Virus record (IMG/VR): IMGVR_UViG_3300042884_000410 | Coordinates: 1 to 60,358 of that record | Source of the DNA: a virus | Length of the DNA stretch: 60,358 bases | Direction: 5' to 3' (one strand) | Part shown: piece after piece, positions 21,101 through 29,853 of the stretch | Numbering within the stretch: the stretch's first letter is position 1 | How the letters are laid out: the number at the start of each line of letters is the position of its first letter | The notes under the pieces: generated by a model | The model's input: the letters and a program-made list of their open reading frames with translations, nothing else | Database searches by the model: none | Told to the model about the DNA's origin: nothing | Made by a program: the position numbers and the translations under genes

Positions 21101-21817
21101 GTCGTTGGCCACATCCGCATAGCCCATGCGGTGGTTCTTCTGGAGCCACTGTTCGATACCCTCTCGGGCTGCGTCTGGGTTGGCCTGGGCCTCGACCAGT
21201 TCCCTGAGCGTGGTGTTCCTGCCTGCCGTGCGACTGCCGACAATCGGGCGAGACAACAGGTCATCATCGGTCAGGTCTGCGATGCCCTTACCGAAGTTGT
21301 CATGCAGGGAGCGGGTGGCGTTGCGGGCGTAACCCATGTCGCCAAGCCGGTCGATGTCGCGGGCACCACGGGCAACGTCATCGACCAGATTGCGACCGGC
21401 AACTCGGGTCACATCGTCTGCGATACCAGCCGCCCTGGCTGCGAGAGTAGCCTTGCTGGCAGCACCCGCACCAAACGAGACAAGATTCAGGGGGTCAGTC
21501 CCAGCGTCGAAAGCGAACTCTGCGATTGGCCTGCCCCACCCACCCCAGGCATCCTCGCTCGGACGAATGCCATAAGCATCCATCGTTTCGCCAGTCTCTG
21601 ATCCAGAGAACAGGGGCCGTCCCATCAAGAGGTCATTCTTGAGGGAGTTGGCCCCGTTCAACCACCCAAGCAGCTTGCTTGAGGTGGGGCGGGTTCCGCG
21701 AGTCAGACCCTCCAGTGCCTCATCCCGCTGCCATGCGGGGAGGTCTGCCAGTGCAGGCGTGTCATCTGCTATTGGCAGGAACGGATTGCTGTCGAGGAGC
21801 GGGTTGCGCCATGCCAT
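18179..21817 (-). CDS. Very large putative internal virion protein
   Basis: The product is 1212 aa, MAWRNPLLDSNPFLPIADDT... Ala/Arg/Asp-rich and mostly helical, with repeated RDxxxxSPEAR-type segments; the C-terminus ends KKAQAKNFGDLGNPFLL, where NPFLL echoes the N-terminal SNPFLP. No enzymatic motif is seen. Its size, position at the end of the late operon and place after other large Ala-rich proteins fit a podovirus internal core or ejection protein. It is the last late gene. Confidence 0.55.
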   Translation of the reverse strand: MAWRNPLLDSNPFLPIADDTPALADLPAWQRDEALEGLTRGTRPTSSKLLGWLNGANSLKNDLLMGRPLFSGSETGETMDAYGIRPSEDAWGGWGRPIAEFAFDAGTDPLNLVSFGAGAASKATLAARAAGIADDVTRVAGRNLVDDVARGARDIDRLGDMGYARNATRSLHDNFGKGIADLTDDDLLSRPIVGSRTAGRNTTLRELVEAQANPDAAREGIEQWLQKNHRMGYADVANDRLYNDVGLWLPKVLGGPVGAQIPDAFGGRALGAGSAALFDRAGQALRWSKLGRYGVSASNIFGDNVQGATEEGQQILSKSLVRSDRAAAEAASRWTTRMARELADRSPAAFGDPQVSTAVRNVIEGTASAADQALVTSNNLDSFVTQWRQTADDYITRSREAGIGSGELNDPYGTKYFPRGVDDGVFGRNAPDMGGKSGKDWSVMTGDQLARDAAYQVPGGTNTINELSRDAAVTGAANDAIAADHILQTVNSRVGAGPAYTRAQAVKLARDIRSMSPEARASGRGLFDRHFLEDASRYVRGRERAIGRSRVLYDALGSSANLENYLQVPGGRHDSMLRTLTDLDLRTTNTNGVLQGAQQQILDRINARLAGTGQTLTAADLANVSIDQRIVDRFNRISDYYAMPEVQGVLGKFMDDLTNMWKSSILTWPARFARDWFSGAISNTIEVGNVNDLRNGYAAAKYLLQGQTDRLGPLVAQMPRYKTLAETNMDAAIAAFRDDLGASGILGGRRVEDVGARWTGSQTGESIRDAVLPGASPVTTVGYQVGDALSGRTPLSPSNAAYSEFYRGGLRSYTDPLRRFAGAINPFGGENFSDYIADRQLTDPLLRWGAKLGDTTDTINRVGGYAGLMFQGVSVPEASRRIMAAQVDYGSLTRFEKGFIKSFVPFWSYNSRIGAYVAQKIWNRPGGAYTNIALRAPDAVVNQTDADNPDDSYTPKQIKESVGFSLEGLRGVPGLGSVIDALAPETPGVNSFLNSIDVPGRSLINMFNIKQGLDGSVKYGDSAYNTFLDTTSQLMHPIIRDGVELLSGRNLHTGKSLNEFEPTIQKLGRAAGVDPYSTPDYLLKGSNMLLDFVPHAPRVLQLTNRLMDDERVPNLSARLGQNAFNMLTGSKITNISEDAARMDASRELTDMLSDSPAIKKFESKYIPEEMLPYASPDDVLLYRLDRQMRKEARAAKKAQAKNFGDLGNPFLL

Positions 21818-23202
21818 CAGTCAGCCCACGGGGTAAGGCCACGGATTGCGTTGCCAATGCCAAATCCAAGGTTGTCGCCAAACTGAGCATACGAAGCGTT
21901 CTTCCCAAAGATTCTCTGGAAGTGCTTCTGGTTATCTACCGTGTCGGGCAGGCCAGCATACTGCATGAACTGGGAATAGCTCATGTTGCCAGCCACCTGT
22001 TGGAGTTCAGACAACTCATCCGGGGAGAGCTTGTCCAGCCGCTTCGCCATGTCTCGGACGATGGGCTGGTAGTGGTTCTCCACTGCCTTCTTTGCTGCCG
22101 CCGCATCACCGTTGCTTCTCTGCATGTGCAGGGTTTCAATGGCAGTTTTGCGTCCTTGCCCAGGAGGCATCGCGGCAATCTCCTTCATGCCCTTGTCCAC
22201 AGACTCCAATGCTGTCGGAGGTACTGGCTTCTGGGAGGCGAGTTCACCCTTCGCCTTCTCGGAAGCATTGTGCTGATCGGTCATGTTGCGGGCGGCATAG
22301 AGGAAGCTCTGCCCGTAAATCTGTCCGTACATGGCAGCCTTCGCACTGGCATCGGCTAGGTCGCCCCGTGCCGCACTGGCCGACACATCTTCCATAGCCA
22401 TGATGTATCCGCGAGGTACACCCATCTGCCGTGCAATGTTGTTCTGCTTGGCTTGGTTGTCCACGTTGATGCCGATCTGGGCAGCTTTCTGTGCGTCCAG
22501 ATGATCGGTCAACGCACGGGTGGCAACAGCCCTTGCTGAATGAGAAGGCCCACCTTGGTCATACGAGGCAACCATGTCGGTGTACATGGCGGGGTTCGCA
22601 GCGATTTCATTCCGGTAGCGATTAGCTTGCTGCTTCAGAAACATCTTCCGCCGCCAATCATCGGGCACGCCCATGCCATTGGTTCGTGGCTGCGGCGCAC
22701 CTTCCCCTGTCTTGACCCACCCGCCACCGTAGTCTCGGTAGCCAGCCGCCAGCATCTCTTCCCTTGTTGCCGTCTTGGGATCGACCGTGGGAAGGGGAGG
22801 GGGGGGTGGTGCCGATGGCTGCGGGGGAGCCGGGGCAGGCTGCGGATCACCACCACCACCAATTCCATTGAGTACAGTGCCAAGCCCATAGCCGCCAGCC
22901 GCCACTGCGGCAGCGATCTGAGCCGCCCTCTGCCAGCCACTCACGCCAGGAGCCCGGGGCGTTGGCGTTGGAGGGGCTGTCGGCCCGGGGAGATTTCTAG
23001 TCGGGGGAGGCGACGGCAGGTTGCGGCCAGTGGGAGTCGGCGTAGCTGGAGTAGGTGCGGCTGGGGTGGGTGCAGCGGGAGTAGGCGGCACAACACCTGG
23101 GCGACCAGCGGGAGTGCCTGGGGCACCAGACGGCAGCGGAGAAACAACACCCGCAGCGGCATCGGTAAGCCACTTGATTCCATTTCTGATGGCACGGCTC
23201 AT
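21817..23202 (-). CDS. Putative internal virion protein with Pro-rich linker and TM-like segment
   Basis: The product is 461 aa. It starts MSRAIRNGIKWL, has ~70 residues of Pro/Thr/Ala repeats (TPAAPTPAAPTPATPTP), then a hydrophobic stretch AAQIAAAVAAGGYGLGTVL (~residues 92-110), more Pro, and a helical C-terminal part. The MSRAxR start is shared with the proteins at 23205 and 57444. It could penetrate the host membrane on DNA ejection (inference). Overlaps the next gene by 1 base. Confidence 0.55.
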   Translation of the reverse strand: MSRAIRNGIKWLTDAAAGVVSPLPSGAPGTPAGRPGVVPPTPAAPTPAAPTPATPTPTGRNLPSPPPTRNLPGPTAPPTPTPRAPGVSGWQRAAQIAAAVAAGGYGLGTVLNGIGGGGDPQPAPAPPQPSAPPPPPLPTVDPKTATREEMLAAGYRDYGGGWVKTGEGAPQPRTNGMGVPDDWRRKMFLKQQANRYRNEIAANPAMYTDMVASYDQGGPSHSARAVATRALTDHLDAQKAAQIGINVDNQAKQNNIARQMGVPRGYIMAMEDVSASAARGDLADASAKAAMYGQIYGQSFLYAARNMTDQHNASEKAKGELASQKPVPPTALESVDKGMKEIAAMPPGQGRKTAIETLHMQRSNGDAAAAKKAVENHYQPIVRDMAKRLDKLSPDELSELQQVAGNMSYSQFMQYAGLPDTVDNQKHFQRIFGKNASYAQFGDNLGFGIGNAIRGLTPWAD

Positions 23203-23204
23203 GG

Positions 23205-26177
23205 CTACCTCGTCCAGTTCTGGAGAATTTGCGTGTTGGGATTCAGGTTCATGTTGAAGTTACGCAGGGCACGAATCCGGTCCTCGGGCTTGGCACCCAG
23301 GTCTTGGCTTCCCTCGCCACCACGGGGAACGTAGGGGAAGGGGAATCCCTCTGGGCCTTGAGGTCCCATCGGCGGGATGTTGCCCGGGGGTGGCGGCTCA
23401 ATGCCACCACCAACCGGCGGCTGCCCACCACCAACTGGAGGTTGACCGCCACGAATCAGGAGTTCACGAATCCCCAACGCGCCACCGACAAGTCCAGCCC
23501 GCTTGGCCCACTTCTTCCACTGAGGCTCGGCCTGCGGCGTTGCATCAGGGGTGCGCAAGGACGGGTCTTCAGGACGGTTGATTACCACATCTTCTAGGTC
23601 AGGCTCTCTCTTAACCTCAACCGGATCAGGCTCTCTCTTGATCTCAAACTCTGCATCAATCGGCTCGTTGTTGAGGTCGAGGTCCCTGCGGGGCGGCAGA
23701 ATCTCGTCAGCATCAATGGGTGTGGAGGATGCCGCCAGCTTGCCACCTTGAAGGTCGGCAGTAGTGCTTGGGATCAACGCACCACCTGGGGCAGCACTCT
23801 GACTACCGGGCACCATAGAGCCACCGGCAGAGCCAGGATGGGCAGGGGTGACAGGAATCAAGTCGCCGCCGGTCTGTGCCGGGAACGGATTGAACGGACG
23901 AGTGACCGTGCCAGTCTCAGGGTCCATCGTCTGCATGGAGTTGACTTTGGACATGGTGTCCAGACGCTCTGCCAACCGCAGCCGCCTCTGGAGTTCCGCG
24001 ATCTGGGTAGCCCTCTCTGCCGCAGCACTGGTGCCAGGGGCCTCGGGGATCGCGTTGCCGTTGACGGGGTTGCGGTTCTCAATCAGTTCCCGCAACTGTT
24101 GGCGAAGAACAGAGGACCGCTCCGTTTCCCCGCCAACCGTCTTGTTCCATTCCTTTGCAAACAGCAGCCTTCGCTCTAGGTCGGAGTCGCTGACCACCCG
24201 GTTCTCACGGTTGTAGGCAGCAAATGGACGCTGGCCATCAGGGAAGAGCTTCCGTTGTCCGTCAGCCCCGCGCCCCACCTCGTTGTATGCCCCAGGCTTG
24301 TGGCCCGTTACTTCCCTGGTCTGGGTCCGGCCCACGCGACTCCTGTCACCAAGGTCGCGTCCACGGGCAAAGTTGGGGTCCACCTCTTCAGTCGAGATCG
24401 GGCCACCCTCACCACCAACTTGCTGTTGAAGATCGGCAAGCTCTTCGGGGCCAACATCTTCGCCCAGTTCCATGCCGGGATTGCCACTGTCCAGAGGTGC
24501 CCGTGGCTTCTGCGGAGTCCTGACCAACGGCTGGCTCTCATCGAAGTAGCCAGTGCCCGTGTCTGGGTCACCCTGCTTGATGCGACGAAGGGCTGCATCC
24601 TTCTCCTGTTCGTAACTGGTCAGCTTCTCGTCATAGGAGCGACCATCAACGTCAGGAGTGCCTCGACGGTTTGCAGTGCCAATAGCGTGGACGTTGCGGT
24701 CGGGGACGCTGGCTGGGTCCTGAGTGGTAGCAACACCTTCACCGATTCCACCAGCCGGGGCCACAGGCTCATCCGTACCCGGGCGGGTGCTGGGCCGGTA
24801 GTTTTCACCCCAGCCCTGATGCCCGAAAATATCCTCAAACTTGCGGGTGAGCGAAGCAATGGTTTGCTCCTGCATCAGTGCCCGCTCTGCCGTCTTGGTG
24901 GCCCGCACCGTGTCAGGCATATTCTCTTTGACCAGTCGACCTGCCGTCGAGGGCTTGACGTTCCCCTGTTCATCTCCATTGACGATCCGGTCGATCAGGT
25001 TGTCAGGGTTGTTGGAGTAGTCATCAATCAGAGCGGTTGCATCCGCCCTCTGGCCGGGGGTGATCGGGGTGATGTTCAGCCCCTCTGGGTCAGCACTCTC
25101 CACGAATGCACGGGCAAACTCCTCTGCGGAGTTGTACTGTTGGTTGGGGGTTGTGAACTTCCCCTTCTTCACGTTCTGGAATGCACGAAGAGCATCGCTG
25201 TGATCAGCGGGCCGGACTCTGGTGATGTGTCTCTTCATCTTGCTGCCGGTGTTGCCGGGAGCAAAGACGCTCGGGTTGTCCTGGTTGCCGTCCGCAGCCT
25301 CAAACATCAGCGGGTCATCTGACCTTCGGCTATCGACCACACCGTGCGAGTTGCTGGTTTCAGCCAGCCGGTGCATCAGGCGGGTGACTTCTTCCTTGGG
25401 AGTGCGAGTGCCCGATACAAGGGCAGTCCCAGCACGGCGACCAGGAGGGGTATTTAGGGCATCGTCATAGATCGGTCCAACTCGCAGCCCCTCTTCCGCC
25501 CTCTTGATAGCCGCCTTGGTCTGCCTGTCATAAGCCTGATTGAGGTACTCAATGGTGAAGTTGCCGTTCTTGTCTTCCGTGACCGTTTCCTTGCCACGGA
25601 ATGCAGGCACATCCTTCTTCGTCACCCGGCTATCAGACTGATACTGCGGCTGAAACGCATGGGGCTCCAGGTCAGCCTCTGCGCTCAGTGTCTCAAGACG
25701 AGTGCCGCCGCCCGGGGTGACAGGCTTGTTCATCACAAGCGAAGGCTCTCCCGGTTTCAGGGAGGCATCGGGGTCTGCGCCATCGAACACGGTGGCCATC
25801 ATCATCTTGCCTTCCGGGGTCAAGCTGATGGGGCGGGCCTTTCCCGTCTTGGGGTCAACACCGCTCGGAACTTGAGGGTCGCGCGTCGAAAGAGCAATCG
25901 ACTTCATCAAGTTGGACTTAGCCCGGGGCGACATACTGTCAACGATCTGCCGCAACTGGGCGAGGTCTTCCGGGGCACCGCTGTAGATCAGATTGCGAAC
26001 AACGTCGATGGGAAGATTGGCATCCACATTGTGGAGGTCGGTGTCACCGGGCTGGGCCTGAGCCATAGCCTTGCGCGCGGCATCATCACCCATCCTTGGA
26101 GGGCGGGGATTATCCGGGGCGTTTCCGCCGGTCATGACACGGATGTTGTCGGTGGCTTTTCGTGCTGCCCTACTCAT
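23205..26177 (-). CDS. Large putative internal virion protein
   Basis: The product is 990 aa, starting MSRAARKATDNIRV. Highly charged, with repeated PGxxLxP and GGxxI segments; toward the C-terminus KRAGLVGGALGIRELLI is a short hydrophobic patch and GGGQPPVGGGQPPVGGG a Gly/Pro linker. No enzymatic motif is recognised. It is one of three consecutive large virion-type genes. Confidence 0.55.
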   Translation of the reverse strand: MSRAARKATDNIRVMTGGNAPDNPRPPRMGDDAARKAMAQAQPGDTDLHNVDANLPIDVVRNLIYSGAPEDLAQLRQIVDSMSPRAKSNLMKSIALSTRDPQVPSGVDPKTGKARPISLTPEGKMMMATVFDGADPDASLKPGEPSLVMNKPVTPGGGTRLETLSAEADLEPHAFQPQYQSDSRVTKKDVPAFRGKETVTEDKNGNFTIEYLNQAYDRQTKAAIKRAEEGLRVGPIYDDALNTPPGRRAGTALVSGTRTPKEEVTRLMHRLAETSNSHGVVDSRRSDDPLMFEAADGNQDNPSVFAPGNTGSKMKRHITRVRPADHSDALRAFQNVKKGKFTTPNQQYNSAEEFARAFVESADPEGLNITPITPGQRADATALIDDYSNNPDNLIDRIVNGDEQGNVKPSTAGRLVKENMPDTVRATKTAERALMQEQTIASLTRKFEDIFGHQGWGENYRPSTRPGTDEPVAPAGGIGEGVATTQDPASVPDRNVHAIGTANRRGTPDVDGRSYDEKLTSYEQEKDAALRRIKQGDPDTGTGYFDESQPLVRTPQKPRAPLDSGNPGMELGEDVGPEELADLQQQVGGEGGPISTEEVDPNFARGRDLGDRSRVGRTQTREVTGHKPGAYNEVGRGADGQRKLFPDGQRPFAAYNRENRVVSDSDLERRLLFAKEWNKTVGGETERSSVLRQQLRELIENRNPVNGNAIPEAPGTSAAAERATQIAELQRRLRLAERLDTMSKVNSMQTMDPETGTVTRPFNPFPAQTGGDLIPVTPAHPGSAGGSMVPGSQSAAPGGALIPSTTADLQGGKLAASSTPIDADEILPPRRDLDLNNEPIDAEFEIKREPDPVEVKREPDLEDVVINRPEDPSLRTPDATPQAEPQWKKWAKRAGLVGGALGIRELLIRGGQPPVGGGQPPVGGGIEPPPPGNIPPMGPQGPEGFPFPYVPRGGEGSQDLGAKPEDRIRALRNFNMNLNPNTQILQNWTR

Positions 26178-26452
26178 GCGTCTTCCTTCTTCTTCTTGCG
26201 GCGGAACGGAAGATCGTTGTCACCAAGATCGTCCTTCGTGACTTTTGGAGTCTTGGGCTTGCCGTTCTTGGCTTCCTTCAGATCAGCGAGGGCATCGGAC
26301 TTCTCTTCATCCTTGTCCGCATGTTCTTCCTTCTCCTCGTCTGTCTTCTTGCCGTAGGGGAGTTGATTACGCACAAGCCCATTCAGCATCTTGCGAAGCT
26401 GCTTAGGGGTGAGGTCATCCAGATCAAGACCGCTAATCGCTTGGTGGCTCAT
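26174..26452 (-). CDS. Small, highly charged late protein
   Basis: The product is 92 aa from ATG 26452. The N-terminal part, ISGLDLDDLTPKQLRKMLNG, looks folded and HeH/SAP-like; the rest is Glu/Lys-rich and ends FRRKKKKEDA. It may bind DNA or serve as assembly chaperone. It overlaps the next gene by 4 bases. Confidence 0.6.
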   Translation of the reverse strand: MSHQAISGLDLDDLTPKQLRKMLNGLVRNQLPYGKKTDEEKEEHADKDEEKSDALADLKEAKNGKPKTPKVTKDDLGDNDLPFRRKKKKEDA

Positions 26453-26460
26453 CACTACTC

Positions 26461-26922
26461 CTATGCAAGACCCTTACCCAACATGGCAAGACGCAGACGT
26501 TGCTGTGCCTGTTGGCGAGCGTATCGAACAGACGCTCGGTTGGTTTGTTGATTGAACTTGTATCCAAACATCGCATCGTTCGCGTCAGTCATCTGGCCAT
26601 AGTCGAAAGCCATAGCCCCTTGGCGAAGCATCTCGTTGTCGAATTTCGCCTGAGAGTTAAAGCCCTGGTCTTCCGCACGAACTGAGGCAGCACCCTTGGC
26701 CCCCTCGGCGGCACCGGCTGCCTCGGCCTGGGCGGCATACATCCGTTGGTTGGCACCAACGGAAAAGCCCTTGCCAGCGTTGGCCTGCAAGGCATCCCTG
26801 CCTGCGGTCTGCCCCTTCTGCAAGCCACTGGCATAGACGTTGTTCGCCATGTCCTCGGTAGCTGAGTCGGCAATCAGCCGGGGCGGCTTGATGCGGAACG
26901 GTGTGTTGCTTGCGCCTAGCAT
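26461..26922 (-). CDS. Late structural-type protein, unknown
   Basis: The product is 153 aa from ATG 26922, located right after the previous stop. It is Ala/Gln-rich with AAQAEAAGAAEGAKGAAS, helical, ending RLRLAMLGKGLA. Possibly an internal virion or tail component. The longer frame to 26958 overlaps the previous gene. Confidence 0.55.
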   Translation of the reverse strand: MLGASNTPFRIKPPRLIADSATEDMANNVYASGLQKGQTAGRDALQANAGKGFSVGANQRMYAAQAEAAGAAEGAKGAASVRAEDQGFNSQAKFDNEMLRQGAMAFDYGQMTDANDAMFGYKFNQQTNRASVRYARQQAQQRLRLAMLGKGLA

Positions 26923-26924
26923 GG

Positions 26925-27344
26925 TTACCCAATCATTCCGATGAGGCTGGTCTGCCAATCGCTCTGCAATCCGATCTGTTGCTCAAGCAGCTTGGCGGCG
27001 AGAGAGGACTGTTGGTTACGCTGCCCCATCAGTTGCTTGTAACGCCCCATCTGAGCCTGCCTCCATTGCTGGCCCATCTGCTCGCCTTGCTGTGCCTGCT
27101 TGTTGCCCATGTCCGCGTTGGCCTTCATGGAGTCCCGGTTCACCTGGGCGGCATTGGAGAAAGCCATACCCTTGGCGTAATCGCTGGCAGCCCGGTCCCC
27201 GGTAGCCGTCCCGGTTTTCGGAGTGAAGGCAGAAGACTCCTTGAGAAGCCCCTGGCGGATAGAGCCAGTGCTGATCCCCTGCCCATTGGTGGGCATCTTG
27301 GGGGCTGAATTCGGTGTGGGTGCTTGTGGGAGCGGCGACTTCAT
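26925..27344 (-). CDS. Late structural-type protein, unknown
   Basis: The product is 139 aa, MKSPLPQAPT..., Gln/Ala/Met-rich helical (QAQQGEQMGQQWRQAQMG). It is similar in style to the gene before and after, suggesting a set of small internal virion proteins. Confidence 0.55.
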   Translation of the reverse strand: MKSPLPQAPTPNSAPKMPTNGQGISTGSIRQGLLKESSAFTPKTGTATGDRAASDYAKGMAFSNAAQVNRDSMKANADMGNKQAQQGEQMGQQWRQAQMGRYKQLMGQRNQQSSLAAKLLEQQIGLQSDWQTSLIGMIG

Positions 27345-27347
27345 GGA

Positions 27348-27875
27348 TTAACCCAACAGTGAGCGGGCGAGTGGGCTGTTGCCGAAAGGGTGAGGGGTGA
27401 CCGTCCGGTTCCCCTGCCCGTCATATCGAAGAGTGCGGCCACCTATCCCTGCCATCCCCAAGAGAGAGCGATTACGGGCCTGACGGGCGGCATCTGAAGG
27501 GGCGGCAGAGTAGGCTTGTGATGCCGCACCCCGCTGTGAAGCACCTTGCTGCCGCAGCATTTCTAGCTGGTACTCATGTGCTTGCTTGCGGGCCTCTCGG
27601 GCCTGAGCCACCCGTGAGTCATGCTCTCTCTGCCAAGCATCCTGGGTGGACTTGTACATATCTGCCTGCATGGCAGCGTGTTCTTGAAACATATTCATGC
27701 TGTTCTGCGGCTTTCGGGAGGGGGCAGCCTGGGCAGCCTGCGGTCGAGGCTGGGCGGCTGGCTGCGGTGCCTCTTTCTCGTCTTCCTTCTCGTCATCCGC
27801 TGGCTTGGCGGGGGCAGGCTGCGCGTTGCCCCAGTTAAAGCTGCCAAGAACGGAGTTGGCCCAAGGGTTTTTCAT
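27348..27875 (-). CDS. Late structural-type protein directly behind a late promoter
   Basis: The product is 175 aa from ATG 27875; a GTG lies one codon upstream. Residues ~20-60 are Pro/Ala/Glu-rich; the middle is a long helix (HEYQLEMLRQQGASQ). It is the first gene after the CATAAATA promoter at 27881-27916, in a run of short internal-protein candidates. Confidence 0.6.
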   Translation of the reverse strand: MKNPWANSVLGSFNWGNAQPAPAKPADDEKEDEKEAPQPAAQPRPQAAQAAPSRKPQNSMNMFQEHAAMQADMYKSTQDAWQREHDSRVAQAREARKQAHEYQLEMLRQQGASQRGAASQAYSAAPSDAARQARNRSLLGMAGIGGRTLRYDGQGNRTVTPHPFGNSPLARSLLG

Positions 27876-27880
27876 CACCT

Positions 27881-27916
27881 TATTTATGTCCCGCTCGCAT
27901 CAAACTGAAACGCTAC
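27881..27916 (-). promoter_or_regulatory. Late promoter copy (drives internal virion protein genes)
   Basis: Minus-strand reading: GTAGCGTTTC (27916-27907), 18-nt spacer ending CGGGA, then CATAAATA (27888-27881). ATG 27875 lies 6 nt further. It matches the copies at 43638, 55207 and 58847. It overlaps the end of the upstream gene. Confidence 0.75.
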
Positions 27917-28325
27917 TTTGGGCTTTTCTCTCAGCCAGCGTAACCGCAGCCATAACCAAGGCCCTCCCGGCCATGCGGACAAACGGCAGGCCCCGCTTCT
28001 TGGACTCCTCTGCCAGCCAATCGACCACGGTTTCGATGTTGTCCCGGGTCCATTGGCAGCCCATCTTGTCCATGTGGGCAGCCTTGGCGTTACAGCTACA
28101 GTTTGGGGTAGCCGTAATCCCAATCCTCTTGAGCAAGCCCTTGAGTTGGGTGCCTGCCAGACAAGGCGGCAGCTTGGGGCCAATGGCATGGGGGTAGCTG
28201 GCGTGAGTCTCGTCTATGACCCACAAGTCCCCTTTCTGCTTGACTACACAGGGCATGACTTCTTCAAGGGTGTAGCCCCGCTCTTGGCATCTGGCTATCA
28301 GGTTGTCTTTGTGGCAGGTAATCAT
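27900..28325 (-). CDS. CxC-containing protein of a planctomycete-style family
   Basis: The product is 141 aa. GTQLKGLLKRIGITATPNCS followed by CNAKAAHMDKMGCQW and VVDWLAEESKKRGLPFVRM match a small protein type that I associate with planctomycetes (GTELK..LG.....C.CN.RA..MD, WL..EA..R.LPF). This is from memory. Function unknown; the cysteines may bind metal. Its 3' end covers the late promoter. Confidence 0.6.
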   Translation of the reverse strand: MITCHKDNLIARCQERGYTLEEVMPCVVKQKGDLWVIDETHASYPHAIGPKLPPCLAGTQLKGLLKRIGITATPNCSCNAKAAHMDKMGCQWTRDNIETVVDWLAEESKKRGLPFVRMAGRALVMAAVTLAERKAQSSVSV

Positions 28326-29206
28326 GGGAGGGGGTTCTCTCTTGTGCCACCAAACTCAACCCGGCAAGTGCTTTGGCGGTCAAAGGCAATGTTTCTGGGA
28401 GTTAGGAGCGTTAGGTCTGGGGCGGGGGCCGTGGTGCGCAGTGCCCCAAAAGTCCACCCCGAAGCAAAGGGCGGCAGCGGCTCAGAGTTGCCTCGACTGA
28501 ATATGGCACTTACGCACTGCGAGGAGGTTATCTGAATCTGCGCCCAGTTGCATGACTCAAAGGACTCCGTGCCGCGATAAAGATATACCTTGTGTGCGGA
28601 CCACCCGTCAGGAAGAGACAACTCACCAATCCAAGTAATAGGCTCGGCTGGCACCGGGTCTTTCAGGGTCAGATTTACCGTCTGATTAAAGAAGGCCGCA
28701 TACCCTGTTTGCCCTCCCACGCAGGGTGGCTTGAAAGCTCGGTCAATGAATCCACACAGGTTGACAGTAGCGGTCCTTGGGACAGGAACCCCGCAGGAAA
28801 CTGGCGGTGGCGGCTCGCACACCACGCCTTCGGGAGGGCTGGAGCCCGTGTAGCCGCCCTGCTCGGAACAATCTTTGGCGTAAGCTGGCTTGTTGACCCA
28901 CACCCCGTCCTCGCAGAACCAGCAATCACATAGGGGATTGGGGTTGGCCGCATACCATTGATTGCAGGCCGACTCGCTCTTGCAGTCGTATGGAAACCCA
29001 TTGCAAACGTCAGGGTCATCTGGGTCTAGCAAGAGTGTTGGGCGACAGTTTCCTGTAGAGCAAGGGTCGGGTGGCCTCCAGATGCAGAGCCCGAATAGGC
29101 AGGGGTCACCAGTGGGACAGCACTTACAGCTTGCGGGGTCAGAGGACTTAACCAGCTTCCCGTTCTGCTTGACCAGCTTGCCTTCTTTTTTCAGGAACTT
29201 GCTCAT
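28322..29206 (-). CDS. Cys-rich virion-type protein
   Basis: The product is 294 aa. The N-terminal ~140 residues hold about 20 cysteines (CKCCPTGDPCLFGLC, CDCWFCEDG), then a beta-rich C-terminal half (TVNLTLKDPV, TWIGELSLPDGW). It belongs to a set of Cys-rich late genes. Extracellular, disulfide- or metal-stabilised tail component is the likely role. Confidence 0.6.
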   Translation of the reverse strand: MSKFLKKEGKLVKQNGKLVKSSDPASCKCCPTGDPCLFGLCIWRPPDPCSTGNCRPTLLLDPDDPDVCNGFPYDCKSESACNQWYAANPNPLCDCWFCEDGVWVNKPAYAKDCSEQGGYTGSSPPEGVVCEPPPPVSCGVPVPRTATVNLCGFIDRAFKPPCVGGQTGYAAFFNQTVNLTLKDPVPAEPITWIGELSLPDGWSAHKVYLYRGTESFESCNWAQIQITSSQCVSAIFSRGNSEPLPPFASGWTFGALRTTAPAPDLTLLTPRNIAFDRQSTCRVEFGGTRENPLP

Positions 29207-29853
29207 GAGTCTGGGCAGTCCACCGTGTCCTCAAGCATCTTTTCGATCTTGTCCAGCCGCCCTCTGATCTCTTTGAGCATTCGGGCTTGAGAGTCCACGA
29301 CAGCGCAGAGAGACTGGCCGTTGAGCATTCCCGTGCCGCCATACCCGGGGCAGCACTTGGGGTTGCACTTATCACACCCCTCGCAGCCGCCCCCCGTCTT
29401 AATCCCGCAATCATTGAGCTTTTTCTTCAGTGAATCGCAGGGAACTCTGCCTAGGTCTACGCCACTACCACCGCCGACAACCGTAGTGCTGTAATCATAG
29501 AATGTGTTGTAGTTGTCGCTGCTACCGTCTTGGCCGTCTTGGCCAGCGGCTCCAGTGGCACCCCTCGCCCAAGCACTTAGACCATCCTTGCCTGCCCTAC
29601 CAGCGAGTCCCGGCTTGCGATCCTCTTCAGGGGCACCAAAGCGGTTCCTGAAGGCAGCACCTTCGCTGTTGGCCCGGGAGATGTTGTCGAGGTTGGTGGA
29701 CGAGTTATCGCCGCCGCCACCGTTTGCACGGTAGTCATAGTACAGAGACAATGCCGATGACAGACGGGCGGCTATGTCCTGTGCATGACCCGGAGGAATG
29801 CCTGTCTGGGTAAGCAGACCTTGGATTTCGTTGATAGCTTTTTCGTAGGACAC
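29203..29853 (-). CDS. Virion-type protein with short collagen-like stretch and Cys-rich motif
   Basis: The product is 216 aa. The N-terminus is helical (ISRANSEGAAFRNRF), then PGLAGRAGKDGLSAWARG and GAAGQDGQDG are collagen-like, then CEGCDKCNPKCCPGYGG is a dense cysteine cluster, ending in a coiled coil (LKEIRGRLDKIEKMLED). Start/stop overlaps with both neighbours. Possibly a trimeric tail spike or connector. Confidence 0.6.
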   Translation of the reverse strand: MSYEKAINEIQGLLTQTGIPPGHAQDIAARLSSALSLYYDYRANGGGGDNSSTNLDNISRANSEGAAFRNRFGAPEEDRKPGLAGRAGKDGLSAWARGATGAAGQDGQDGSSDNYNTFYDYSTTVVGGGSGVDLGRVPCDSLKKKLNDCGIKTGGGCEGCDKCNPKCCPGYGGTGMLNGQSLCAVVDSQARMLKEIRGRLDKIEKMLEDTVDCPDS